Assembly (NCBI GenBank): GCA_041484195.1
Contig: JBGPHC010000002.1
Coordinates: 62,001-126,000 of the forward strand
Source: PSRI01 sp041484195
Lineage (GTDB): Bacteria > Bacteroidota > Bacteroidia > Chitinophagales > Chitinophagaceae
Length of the DNA stretch: 64,000 bases
Reading direction: 5' to 3'
Shown: in pieces, positions 24,131-33,242 of the stretch
Position numbering within the stretch: position 1 is the stretch's first letter
Layout: every line of letters begins with the position of its first letter
The notes under the pieces: model-generated
Told to the model about the DNA's origin: nothing
Seen by the model: only the letters and a program-made list of their open reading frames with translations
The model's database searches: none
Translations under genes and position numbers: made by a program

Positions 24131-26386
24131 CTACAAATTATTGTTGATGGCATCCTGTGTTCTGTCAACCCCAAAACTGATGAAGACGCCTATATATACA
24201 AAGGTCTTCACAGATGGTATCACCGCTTCTTTCCGGGATCCATCATAAGAGTATTGAAAATTGTAGACCTGGTTGATCCCGAAAATATTGCTTACAGACA
24301 ATACGTAGACTGCAAACATTTTTGCATTCTGCTTTCCGATACCCGGTATATAATTTATACTGAAACTGACATTATTGTAATCTGGCGTCTTTCCAATATC
24401 ATCGAATTTGTATGCGTGTGTATTGTCGTCATATCCGATATAATAATAAGGCCGGCCACTGGCAAAATTATAAGAAGCATTGAAGCCCGTTTTCCATTTG
24501 GTCACGAATTTTTTTAAGACCACGGATGCCGTGTGCCTCGCGGCGAAACTGGGTTGGATGGCATAGGGGAAATTCAGGAAGTCTCTTTTTGTATCCAGAA
24601 AAGAATAAGATACCCAATAGTCAAGGTTGCGCACGGTTTTCTTGTCGCGCCAAAAGACTTCGAAACCTCTCGCGTCACCATATCCATTGTTATTAGCCGC
24701 CACCATTTGTTGGCCAAAATAGGTAAAATCAGTCTTGAGCAGTTTCTCATATTTCTTATAAAATGCCTCAAGCCTCAGGGTGACAAGATTGGTCACTTTT
24801 TGATATTGCAGGATATAATGTGTTGCCTTTGAAAATCCAAGTGGATTGATACCTGGAAGGTATTGAGTTTCAGGATCCTGATAGAATATTCCGTATGCCA
24901 GGGAGGCCTGGTCTTGCCTGCTCAATTTATATGCCAATGAAACCCGTGGCGCAAAATTCACCTTGTTCAGCAAAGCAGAATGTTCAAAACGTGTACCCAG
25001 TTTGGCCGCCACATCATTAGTTATATAAATATCTGATTCTGCAAATGCCGTTGCCAGATTTTCTCTGACACGGCTATTAAATGCCTGCCCGTTGTAATTG
25101 GTGAAGTCGGAACGGTCATTGCTGTAATTGTATTCTCCCCCGAACCTTATCATAGTCAGACCCCGCATTCTTCTTTCAAAGACCATTTTAGCGTTCAGGT
25201 AGTCCCCCTTTTGAATCAGTCCGAAATTCTTGAATTCGAGACCCTGCAAGACCACCTCTTTATTATCCTGGTCGTTCAAACGACTGCTGATATCATTTTT
25301 ATTATTCGAATAAGAAAGCCCGGCATTCAGTTTTATTTTCCATCCGATATTTTCCCTGTACGACAGGTTGTGATACATGTTGAAGTTCTTCAGAGCAAAT
25401 GCGTCCTTATAACCGAGGGTATCGATGCTGGGTGTGCGGAATGCCAATTGATTGCCGCTGAAATATCCGTAATATTTCAGGAAACCCGTTTGGGAGGTCC
25501 TGATCCTGAAATTGGCATCTCCTGTGTGAAAAACGGGATAGTTACTGTATTTCTGTACTGATTTGTATAATTTGATGGCCAACGCCGGGTTCGTGTAGCC
25601 ATAGCTGATACCCCATGAGGATTTCTTGTTTTTGGAAAGTTTCTGGTAAGCTCCATTAACCCCGATAACGGATATTCCCAGGGTGGCCTGGCTTCTTTCC
25701 GGAAGGTCTATGGATTCCAGAATCAGAGCTGAAGAAAGTGCCTGCCCATACAGGGCGGAATATCCCCCGGTGCTGAACACGGTTCCGCTGAACAGGAAGG
25801 GAGAAAATCGTCCTCTTTGCGCGACATTGGGCACACTGCTGTAAAAAAAATTGTTCACCAGCGTACCATCAATGAAGATCTTGGTTTCTGTCGCGGTTCC
25901 CCCTCGCACAAACAGGCCTTCATGTTCTCCTACCTGCTGAGCGCCAGGAAGGGTCTTCAGCGCGCCCGTGATATCTCCATTCCCGCTCGCAGTTGTAACA
26001 ATATCCAGAGGAGACAGAACGGTAGTCTTTTTCTTGTCGCTGGCTTCGAAGGTTCCGGCGGTAATCACCACTGCCTTAAGTTCGCTCACTTCTTCCTTCA
26101 TTTGCAGATCGACATTGATATTTGCAGCACCTATTTCAATTGCCTGCTCAACGGGACGATATCCAATTATGCTGGCCACGATGATCTGTCTTCCCTTTTC
26201 GGTGGTTTTAAAACTAAACAGGCCGCTGGAATCCGTTGTGGCGCCGTCGTATCCATCCTTCAGGCTTATACTAACTCCTATCAAGGCATGCTTCTTATTA
26301 TCGGTGACCCTGCCACTGATTGTGGTTTGTGTGAACCCAGGATGCAATGCCAGAACTAACGCTACTAATGACAGCCAATTCTTCAT
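24131..26386 (-). CDS. TonB-dependent outer-membrane receptor
   Basis: 751 residues: signal peptide (to about residue 19), a carboxypeptidase-regulatory-like domain (ISGRVTDNKKHALIGVSISLKDG ... IIGYRPVEQAI, 22-90), a plug with GALKTLPGAQQVGEHEGLFVRGG and FIDGTLVN, and a 22-strand-type barrel. No SusD-like lipoprotein is adjacent, so glycan import is less likely than a siderophore, cofactor or metal ligand. It has a convincing promoter at 26403-26434 and heads the operon that includes a TPR protein, a membrane protein and a winged-helix regulator. Confidence 0.88.
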   Translation of the reverse strand: MKNWLSLVALVLALHPGFTQTTISGRVTDNKKHALIGVSISLKDGYDGATTDSSGLFSFKTTEKGRQIIVASIIGYRPVEQAIEIGAANINVDLQMKEEVSELKAVVITAGTFEASDKKKTTVLSPLDIVTTASGNGDITGALKTLPGAQQVGEHEGLFVRGGTATETKIFIDGTLVNNFFYSSVPNVAQRGRFSPFLFSGTVFSTGGYSALYGQALSSALILESIDLPERSQATLGISVIGVNGAYQKLSKNKKSSWGISYGYTNPALAIKLYKSVQKYSNYPVFHTGDANFRIRTSQTGFLKYYGYFSGNQLAFRTPSIDTLGYKDAFALKNFNMYHNLSYRENIGWKIKLNAGLSYSNNKNDISSRLNDQDNKEVVLQGLEFKNFGLIQKGDYLNAKMVFERRMRGLTMIRFGGEYNYSNDRSDFTNYNGQAFNSRVRENLATAFAESDIYITNDVAAKLGTRFEHSALLNKVNFAPRVSLAYKLSRQDQASLAYGIFYQDPETQYLPGINPLGFSKATHYILQYQKVTNLVTLRLEAFYKKYEKLLKTDFTYFGQQMVAANNNGYGDARGFEVFWRDKKTVRNLDYWVSYSFLDTKRDFLNFPYAIQPSFAARHTASVVLKKFVTKWKTGFNASYNFASGRPYYYIGYDDNTHAYKFDDIGKTPDYNNVSFSINYIPGIGKQNAKMFAVYVLSVSNIFGINQVYNFQYSYDGSRKEAVIPSVKTFVYIGVFISFGVDRTQDAINNNL

Positions 26387-26402
26387 ATGCCTAATTTTGT
26401 TA

Positions 26403-26434
26403 CAAACATAAAGTAGTTTATTTTATAAACCAAA
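26403..26434 (-). promoter_or_regulatory. promoter of the TonB receptor operon
   Basis: On the minus strand: TTTG (26434-26431), 20-nt spacer, TATGTTTG (26410-26403), an exact fit to the Bacteroidota -33/-7 consensus. The start codon at 26386 lies 16 nt further, so the leader is very short. Confidence 0.75.
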
Positions 26435-26453
26435 TTAATTTTCCAATTTTTTT

Positions 26454-26483
26454 TAAAAAAAAGTCCCCCCGTGTGGGAGGACT
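26454..26483 (-). terminator. intrinsic terminator after the 1023-aa T9SS gene
   Basis: On the minus strand a 9-bp stem with one mismatch (AGTCCTCCC, loop ACAC, GGGGGGACT; 26462-26483) is followed by a run of eight T. It lies 25 nt after the stop codon. Confidence 0.9.
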
Positions 26484-26507
26484 ATTTTAATAATCAGTTG
26501 ATTTATT

Positions 26508-29500
26508 CTACTTTTTAATCACCAGTCGCTCGTGCTCGTAGCGATCATTGATCCGGAGCAGGATCGTGTAGATGCCATCGCTCAATTGGCTAAGCTGGCT
26601 AAGTGTAATGGTATTATTTCCTGCTTCTATTTTTTCCGTCCGGCTAAGGACCATTTTGCCCGTCATATCGACTAATTTTATTTCCACTTCCCCTTTCAAT
26701 GAGGAGTACATGCTGATATTCACTGAAGACGAAGCCGGATTCGGCATGATCCTGATTCTGTCGGATGCAAGCGAAGTCAATCGCACCACCAGCACATTGC
26801 TGTATTTAGATAGTCCGTCTTTATTGACCACCCTGATTCGATAGTAAACGATATTGCTGTTTACGTTCAGATCATAATCCTGGTAGGTTAGGGTTACAGG
26901 AACATTCAATGGCACTGATTTACTCACAGTTCCGATAGTGGAAAAATTGGTTCCGTCGGTTGAGCGCTCTACATCAAAATGATCTATCTGGTCGGTGGTG
27001 ACCACTTTCCAAGTGAGATTTACCGCATCGCTGTGCTGTACCGCGCTGAACTGGAGAAAATCAACAGGTAATATAATACAAGGTTGCACGGTTATGGTTA
27101 CCTGCGCACATGCAGTTATGTTACAATCTCCCTCCGCTCTTACATAATAGGTTGTGGTAACTGCAGGCTGCACAGAAATACTGCTACCAATGCCCACAGC
27201 CGTACCACCACAGCTTCCACTATACCAGTGCCATGTGGCGTTGGTGCCCAGAGAACCGCCCACTTCTGTAAGGTTTACCGGGTTAGTAGGACAGGTAACA
27301 AGCTGATTGGCCAGTATGGAAGTTGGCGCCGTTGAAGGTGTCTTCAAGGTCAGAAAGAAACTATTCGATATATATTTACATGCAGGATTTACATTGCCTG
27401 CACTCTGAACCACCAGTCTGTAATATTTTGCATCAGGCGCGGTAACCGGGTTAATAGTATAGTTAGCCGTGGTTGCGCCGGGTATGTTTGTCCAGGTTGC
27501 ATTATCCGGGCTCGACTGCCACTGATAGTCTATGGTACCGGAAATAACTGTGGGATCGCTGAGGGTACCGTTCAGGGTGGTAGATCCTCCAATACAACCG
27601 GCACTTGCTCCTGCAGAAACTGTTGGCTGGGGATCGCAGAGGCCAAATTGAATATCGTCGAGTGCTACGTCATTACCACAGCCCCCGGGTCCGGCATTTG
27701 TGATTTCTAGTATCACCTGGGTCACACCTGCAGGCATCACAAATTTGAATCCGTACTGTGCCCAGGCCGAGCTGTTTATATCGGGTGTGGTAATATTACT
27801 GATGATGCTGAAGTCCGCCGCATTTCTCACGGTGAATATCAATTTCGGAGGCTGGTATCCACCAAATGCGCTACAGAATGTATAGTATGCAGGGTTACCA
27901 ATATTTGCTATATAGGCAAAGAACGAATACTTGAGGTTGGGACACTGCACATTCACCAGGTCTCTGTAGATCACGGTTCCATTATTATCAGCATTCACGA
28001 GCAACATTCTTCCGTTGGCATTACCCGTATGGTCGGCCATGCTCAACCAACGGGCTATGTTACCGTTATTGGCATTATTTGAAATGGTATATGTTTCAAG
28101 CGGAATCGGTTGCGTGATTGAACCGGTATAGTCTGATGATCCGGTACCGCCGGGAATAGACGTAGTTAAACCCGCACCCGTACCGAAGGTTTGTGTCATC
28201 AATACGGTATTCAGCGCCGCGCAAGGAGGTAATTCAGGCGCAACTGAAATAATAAAAGGTGTCGGCTGATCTTCACCCGTATCATCTGGTTTATAGTTAC
28301 CATTCAGATCGGGATTTGATCCATTGGTAGAGATGTCCCAAACGTTGCGATTCAGGTAACCATTCCCGCTAGCATAGGCATTGTTATCATATTCATATCC
28401 GGGCAATACTCCGGTAATCCTGAATGAAACGCGGATCGTAAAATGATTGTTTGCGACCGGGTAGGCAGCAAGGTTCTGCGAAGTACTTGGGTTAATCAGA
28501 TAAATATCGCTTATCCCATCATAAGATGGGTTCAGTGCTACCCCGGCGGGGTTACTTGTCAAGGATGCGGTAACATTAGAAATCGTTTCCATTCCCGTAA
28601 CTGCCACCTGGGTCAAATCATCCTCTATATCGAGTTTTGTCAGCGGCCAGTTACCGTAATTCTGAACATAGATATCATAGCTAACGTCATATACTCCGGG
28701 CGTAGCGGTCGGATTAATCGAAGCGAGTTTTTTAGATGCCCCAATACCGGTGTTGATATTGGACATATCATTACTCTGATAACAGGGCGCCGTAACCGCG
28801 GTTTTGGTACCGGTAAGTATGTCTATTTCATAATATTTGTTAGTGTTGTCGGCCGCCAGCAGTTTACCTTCCGCGTAGGAAAGCCCTACAATCTGGTTTC
28901 CGGCAATGGTATTGATATAGGTGGCCTGGAGCGGATTGATTCCATAGTCCTGGTAATTGATGGTAAAGAACTTATGGTCGAAAATAATGAGCATCTGCCC
29001 CCCAGGTGTAATCAGGATATCCCCATTCTGAGTTGTGATCGCTGGCATGCCTCCCGGCAGGGTAACATTTATCGCGGGTCCCAGGGTTCCGGTAGTAAAA
29101 TCTACCTGCTGCAATTGGAGTCCATACGGACTTGATCCGGTGAATATCAACTGGTAACCCAAACCGTTGGGATCGAATGTGAGACCCAGAATGGCTACGC
29201 CAGGATAAACCTTCAAAAGAGCGGTTGCCGGCGGGCAGGCCGTTCCAGGTTTCCATCTCCACACGTAGCTATTGCCACTGGTATAGCGGATATAATACAG
29301 GTTAGTGTCCTTAGGGTTAAATGCAATACCCGAACCAAAGATACTGAAGCCGGGAGCACCTAAGCTTGGGGAACATGTTTGCAAAGTTGTAAGCGTCTTT
29401 GTAGGGCCATCGTACATGAAATCGGCAGTTCCATTGGCACCACTACAGGGTTTACCAATGCTCACGGGTGATGAAAAGGTAGCCTGAGCATTCGCACTTA

Positions 29501-29579
29501 CATATCCAAAACAGCCGGCAATCGTCAGCAGAATTATATGCAATGATAACCTACGGATTGAGTAAAAATAGGTTTTCAT
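26508..29579 (-). CDS. large T9SS-secreted multidomain protein
   Basis: 1023 residues. After a signal peptide (ends VSANAQA near 32) comes a beta-propeller-like region about 35-290 (FSIFGSGIAFNPKDTNLYYIR; VAILGLTFDPNGLGYQLIF; VGLSYAEGKLLAADNTNKYYEID) resembling DUF6923. Next is a DUF11/SdrD-like segment (YDVSYDIYVQNYGNWPLTKLDIEDDL), a lectin- or MAM-like domain about 480-670 with cysteines, two Ig-like PKD-type modules, an FnIII-like unit (PVDFLQFSAVQHSDAVNLTWKV), and the type A sorting domain (IRIMPNPASSSVNISMYS ... ERLVIKK). It is probably displayed on the cell surface; an adhesive role is inferred from domains only. Confidence 0.85.
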   Translation of the reverse strand: MKTYFYSIRRLSLHIILLTIAGCFGYVSANAQATFSSPVSIGKPCSGANGTADFMYDGPTKTLTTLQTCSPSLGAPGFSIFGSGIAFNPKDTNLYYIRYTSGNSYVWRWKPGTACPPATALLKVYPGVAILGLTFDPNGLGYQLIFTGSSPYGLQLQQVDFTTGTLGPAINVTLPGGMPAITTQNGDILITPGGQMLIIFDHKFFTINYQDYGINPLQATYINTIAGNQIVGLSYAEGKLLAADNTNKYYEIDILTGTKTAVTAPCYQSNDMSNINTGIGASKKLASINPTATPGVYDVSYDIYVQNYGNWPLTKLDIEDDLTQVAVTGMETISNVTASLTSNPAGVALNPSYDGISDIYLINPSTSQNLAAYPVANNHFTIRVSFRITGVLPGYEYDNNAYASGNGYLNRNVWDISTNGSNPDLNGNYKPDDTGEDQPTPFIISVAPELPPCAALNTVLMTQTFGTGAGLTTSIPGGTGSSDYTGSITQPIPLETYTISNNANNGNIARWLSMADHTGNANGRMLLVNADNNGTVIYRDLVNVQCPNLKYSFFAYIANIGNPAYYTFCSAFGGYQPPKLIFTVRNAADFSIISNITTPDINSSAWAQYGFKFVMPAGVTQVILEITNAGPGGCGNDVALDDIQFGLCDPQPTVSAGASAGCIGGSTTLNGTLSDPTVISGTIDYQWQSSPDNATWTNIPGATTANYTINPVTAPDAKYYRLVVQSAGNVNPACKYISNSFFLTLKTPSTAPTSILANQLVTCPTNPVNLTEVGGSLGTNATWHWYSGSCGGTAVGIGSSISVQPAVTTTYYVRAEGDCNITACAQVTITVQPCIILPVDFLQFSAVQHSDAVNLTWKVVTTDQIDHFDVERSTDGTNFSTIGTVSKSVPLNVPVTLTYQDYDLNVNSNIVYYRIRVVNKDGLSKYSNVLVVRLTSLASDRIRIMPNPASSSVNISMYSSLKGEVEIKLVDMTGKMVLSRTEKIEAGNNTITLSQLSQLSDGIYTILLRINDRYEHERLVIKK

Positions 29580-30151
29580 AATTCGGGATTTTCGTGTTTT
29601 TCGTGATTACTCGGTCCCATAGAATTTCGGATATGGATACAAGGTACTACAGGCAAATACGTATTTATTGCAATTTCGATGTAACCCTGAATTGCTTCGA
29701 CCAATTTGATTTGGCGATTAGCATTTGTTAATCTTGAAATGAAATGGTTTTTTCCAGCGCTCATTTTTTGAGAAACTTCTTCAGGAATGAATGCATCGAA
29801 AATATTTCGAAATGTCAGTTGATTCAATCGGGACTGAATCAGGAAACTGATCCTGCTAATTGTAAAACCTAATGCAAGTTTTTGGGAAAATGCAAAGCAC
29901 GCACTCTGATTCAGAATGCCGCTTTTCAGGCATAATGGTGCCAGGTTTAGGTTGAGAACCGGGTTCATTTTCATAATTCAGGATTCGCTTTCGTTCTTAA
30001 GTGATTATACTTAAAACGAATAATGGTTACCTAATAACGAATTGTCATTCCATATATTATGTTATCAATCAGCAAATCAACATTTTAATCAAATCTTAAA
30101 ACGCAAATAGCCCCCCGTTAGGGAGGGGCTATTCAAATTATTTACCAAATG
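29580..30151. other. intergenic region between atpA and the T9SS gene
   Basis: 572 nt. Its right end carries the atp terminator (30106-30133). It contains a 17-nt imperfect direct repeat: TTTTCATAATTCGGGAT at the T9SS gene start (29574-29590) and TTTTCATAATTCAGGAT at 29969-29985. A 132-codon minus-strand frame (29576-29974) starts at the second copy, but its translation has no recognisable features and it is not called. No clear promoter for the T9SS gene was found. Confidence 0.4.
30106..30133 (-). terminator. terminator of the atp operon
   Basis: AATAGCCCC pairs with GGGGCTATT (30106-30133) 19 nt after the atpA stop; on the minus strand it is followed by a T-containing stretch (TGCGTTTT). 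It marks the end of the operon right after atpA. Confidence 0.75.
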
Positions 30152-31732
30152 TTATTTTTTGAATGGTATTGACAGCTTCATCGCGAGCTCTGTCATCTTC
30201 TTCACAGCGTCGTCCGGAAGATTGCCATGCTTGAATTCGGCCAAAACTTCCGGCAATTTATTCTCCATCTCAATCAGGAAAATCTCTTCAAATTCCTTCA
30301 TCCTGCTCACGGGCACATTGGTCAGGAGTCCCTGAGTTCCGAGGTATATGATGGCTACCTGCTTCTCAACCGCCATCGGTGAATATTGTGGTTGCTTTAA
30401 TATTTCCACGTTGCGCGCTCCTTTGTCCAGGATCATTTTTGTTGCCGGATCCAGGTCGCCGCCGAATTTAGAAAATGCCTCCATCTCGCGGTATAGCGCC
30501 TGGTCCAGTTTGAGTGTACCTGCCACTTTTTTCATGGACTTGATTTGCGCATTCCCACCCACACGGCTAACCGAAATCCCCACATTGATGGCGGGACGAA
30601 TACCCGCGTTGAACAAGTTGGATTCCAGGAATATTTGACCGTCCGTTATGGAGATCACGTTGGTGGGGATATAGGCGGACACGTCACCGGCCTGGGTCTC
30701 AATGATCGGCAAAGCAGTTAGTGAACCTCCTCCTTTTACCAGGTGTTTGATGGATGGAGGCACGTCATTCATATTCTTCGCCACCTTATCATCGCTGATC
30801 ACTTTAGCGGCACGCTCCAATAGACGGCTGTGCAGGTAAAATACGTCGCCGGGATAAGCTTCACGTCCCGGGGGCCGGCGCAACAACAAAGACACTTCGC
30901 GATAAGCCACGGCCTGTTTGCTCAGGTCATCGAAAATAATCAGGGCAGGGCGGCCAGTGTCGCGGAAAAATTCTCCGATGCAGGCGCCCGCGTATGGCGC
31001 AAAGAACTGCTGCGGAGCCGGATCTGAAGCTGAAGCAGCTACTATCACGGTAAATTCCATGGCGCCATTGTCTTCCAGGGTCTTCATGACATTGGCAATG
31101 GTGGACGCTTTTTGTCCGCAAGCGACATATATGCAATACACAGGCTTGCCTGCCTGGAAAAATTCTCTTTGATTAATAATGGTATCCACTGCTATAGCGG
31201 TCTTACCAGTCTGGCGGTCGCCGATGATGAGTTCCCTTTGCCCTCGACCGATGGGGATCATAGCGTCGATAGACTTAATACCTGTCTGAAGCGGCTCTTT
31301 CACCGGCTCCCGGTAAATGACGCCGGGCGCTTTTCTTTCCAGAGGCATTTCATATAGTTCGCCGCCAATGGGACCCTTACCGTCTATTGGCTCACCCAAT
31401 ACATTGATGACGCGACCCATTACTCCTTCACCTACTTTAATGGACGCGATCTTACCCGTCCGCTTCACTTTGTCACCTTCTTTGATATGTGTGGATTCAC
31501 CCATCAATACCACACCCACATTGTCTTCTTCAAGGTTCAAAGCCACGGCCCTTACGCCGTTTTCAAATTCCACCAACTCCCCGGCTCCCACATTATTTAA
31601 TCCATAAATACGTGCGATCCCATCTCCCACCTGTAAAACCGTACCGATCTCTTCCAAGTCTGCGCCTGCTTCAAAATTGCTCAACTGCTGTCGCAGTATC
31701 GCACTGATTTCATCTGGTCTAATCTCTGCCAT
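30152..31732 (-). CDS. atpA: ATP synthase subunit alpha
   Basis: 526-residue F1 alpha subunit (non-catalytic nucleotide-binding partner of beta). Walker A GDRQTGKTA near residue 170, the alpha-type hallmark SVSRVGGNAQIKSMKKVAGTLKLD, and the N-terminal AEIRPDEISAILRQQL which contacts subunit delta. The length is normal. It is the last gene of the atpB-E-F-H-A transcript. In many relatives atpG follows atpA, but here a terminator and an unrelated gene follow. Confidence 0.97.
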   Translation of the reverse strand: MAEIRPDEISAILRQQLSNFEAGADLEEIGTVLQVGDGIARIYGLNNVGAGELVEFENGVRAVALNLEEDNVGVVLMGESTHIKEGDKVKRTGKIASIKVGEGVMGRVINVLGEPIDGKGPIGGELYEMPLERKAPGVIYREPVKEPLQTGIKSIDAMIPIGRGQRELIIGDRQTGKTAIAVDTIINQREFFQAGKPVYCIYVACGQKASTIANVMKTLEDNGAMEFTVIVAASASDPAPQQFFAPYAGACIGEFFRDTGRPALIIFDDLSKQAVAYREVSLLLRRPPGREAYPGDVFYLHSRLLERAAKVISDDKVAKNMNDVPPSIKHLVKGGGSLTALPIIETQAGDVSAYIPTNVISITDGQIFLESNLFNAGIRPAINVGISVSRVGGNAQIKSMKKVAGTLKLDQALYREMEAFSKFGGDLDPATKMILDKGARNVEILKQPQYSPMAVEKQVAIIYLGTQGLLTNVPVSRMKEFEEIFLIEMENKLPEVLAEFKHGNLPDDAVKKMTELAMKLSIPFKK

Positions 31733-31773
31733 ACAAGAAATTTATTGATTGTTGTTTATAGTTTCACCCAGCT

Positions 31774-32337
31774 TCATCTGATGTTACGCACATAGATATT
31801 ATCCCGGAATTGCTTTTGAATATCCTTTAAGTCCCTTAGAATGCTGGCATCAACGAGATTACCATCAAATTCCAGGACAAATCCTCCTATCAATTCTTCC
31901 TTCACCTCCACCTGCAATTCAATATTCCTGATTAAGGTTTCAGTCTCTATTTTTTTGATGATCTCCTGCTTCAATGCCTCACCGGGAGGCTGAGCCGTTG
32001 TGAGTTTCACAATATGTATTCCTTTCACCCGGTTGTACTGTTCAACAAATGCGGAAATAATTTCCGGCAAAACAGTCTCCCGCCCCTTTCTGATCAGCAA
32101 TTTGCAGAACTCAAGGGCCAATTCACCTATATTTCCCTTAGTGATGGCCGTTAGGATGCTTTCCTTTTTGTCAGCGTTGACTACGGGACTGCGGAGCAGG
32201 TTCACAAATTCACGGCTCTGCTTGCAAACCGATTGCAAAAAAAGCATGTCCTGGTGCACTTGCGCCAGTTCATTTCTTTCGAGAGCCAGATCAATCAGGC
32301 TTTTTGCATATCTGCCAGCTAACCGTGGATGGAGCAT
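31774..32337 (-). CDS. atpH: ATP synthase subunit delta
   Basis: 187 residues, OSCP/delta family: N-terminal helical domain RLAGRYAKSLIDLALERN and the C-terminal signature ELIGGFVLEFDGNLVDASILRDL. It links the peripheral stalk (subunit b) to the top of F1. It sits between atpF and atpA, with 34 and 41 nt spacings, in the usual Bacteroidota order. Confidence 0.95.
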   Translation of the reverse strand: MLHPRLAGRYAKSLIDLALERNELAQVHQDMLFLQSVCKQSREFVNLLRSPVVNADKKESILTAITKGNIGELALEFCKLLIRKGRETVLPEIISAFVEQYNRVKGIHIVKLTTAQPPGEALKQEIIKKIETETLIRNIELQVEVKEELIGGFVLEFDGNLVDASILRDLKDIQKQFRDNIYVRNIR

Positions 32338-32371
32338 CTTATATTGATTTTGTCACGCAAGGCCTCAACCT

Positions 32372-32866
32372 CTAATTTAGTTTCACTTCTTTTGTCAATT
32401 CCCTGATATAGTTTTCCTGGGCGCCTGTATTATTCAATTCACGTCGCAGGACTTTCGCAGCCACTTCAAGCACCATATTACCCACCTGATTTTTCAGGTC
32501 TGTTACCGCGGCCATTTTCTGGTTTTCGATGGTTATTTGGGTATCATCTATGATCCTTGCCGCTTCCGCTTTGGCCTGTTCCCTGGCATCGCTGATAATT
32601 TTATCCTTGATATCCTTGGCTTCTTTCAGCATCAGAGACCTCTCTTCCCTTGCTTTCGCCAATAATATTTCGTTTTCGCTTTTCAACTGTGCCATTTCGG
32701 CCCGCACTTTTTCCGCAGTTGCAAGGGAATCCGCAATATTTTTTTCCCGGTCATTCAGGGATTTCAGGATGGGTTTCCATGCAAATTTCTTTAGGATATA
32801 AAACACGATCAGGAAGGCCAGTAAGGTCCAAATGATCAGTCCAAATGAAGGAGTAAGCAAATCCAT
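32372..32866 (-). CDS. atpF: ATP synthase subunit b
   Basis: 164 residues: one N-terminal membrane helix (FGLIIWTLLAFLIVFYILKKFAW) and a long charged coiled coil rich in Ala, Lys and Glu, forming the peripheral stalk dimer. MDLLTPSFGLIIWT is the standard Bacteroidota start. An inverted repeat (32909-32951) lies in the 92-nt gap between atpE and this gene. Confidence 0.95.
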   Translation of the reverse strand: MDLLTPSFGLIIWTLLAFLIVFYILKKFAWKPILKSLNDREKNIADSLATAEKVRAEMAQLKSENEILLAKAREERSLMLKEAKDIKDKIISDAREQAKAEAARIIDDTQITIENQKMAAVTDLKNQVGNMVLEVAAKVLRRELNNTGAQENYIRELTKEVKLN

Positions 32867-32908
32867 GGGAAATAAATTAAGATTATTGATGACTCAGTAA
32901 TTCAATAG

Positions 32909-32951
32909 GGATCACTACAAGCTCCGCCCTTTGCATTACGTGTAGTGATCC
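32909..32951. other. intercistronic hairpin between atpE and atpF
   Basis: GGATCACTACA (32909-32919) and TGTAGTGATCC (32941-32951) form a perfect 11-bp stem with a 21-nt loop, 8 nt after the atpE stop. On the minus (coding) strand no T-run follows, so it should not terminate atp transcription. It could protect or define the 3' end of an atpB-atpE message and raise the output of subunit c. Confidence 0.65.
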
Positions 32952-32958
32952 GGCGTTT

Positions 32959-33210
32959 TTACTTCACGAACATCGCAAGGATACCTGCAATTACCGCAAA
33001 CAGGGCTACCCCTTCAATCAATGCGGCGGTCAGGATCATGTTGTTGCGAATATCACCTACGGCTTCCGGCTGACGGGCAATGGCCTCAACGGCTCCTTTA
33101 CCAATCTGACCAATACCGATGCCGGCGCCAATTGCGGCTAGACCTGCACCAATAGCGCCCCCTGCATTTGCCCAAGGTGTCGTGCTTAATAAGACATTCA
33201 AAACATCCAT
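32959..33210 (-). CDS. atpE: ATP synthase subunit c
   Basis: 83-residue hairpin forming the membrane c-ring. The first helix is glycine-rich (GAIGAGLAAIGAGIGIGQIG), the polar loop is ARQPE, and the second helix carries the ion-binding Glu in TAALIEGVALFAVIAGIL. There is no Ser/Thr directly after that Glu and no Na+-type companion set, so proton coupling is expected. ATG 33210 (MDVLNVLLSTTPW) is chosen; the upstream in-frame start at 33246 would overlap atpB. Confidence 0.95.
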   Translation of the reverse strand: MDVLNVLLSTTPWANAGGAIGAGLAAIGAGIGIGQIGKGAVEAIARQPEAVGDIRNNMILTAALIEGVALFAVIAGILAMFVK

Positions 33211-33242
33211 AATTGTCCTTTTATATTGGTTTAAAATCTGAC

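Noticed and set aside
29576..29974. 132-codon minus-strand frame overlapping the T9SS gene start
   Set aside because: No signal peptide, domain or promoter; the composition looks like translated non-coding DNA. Kept only as an intergenic note.
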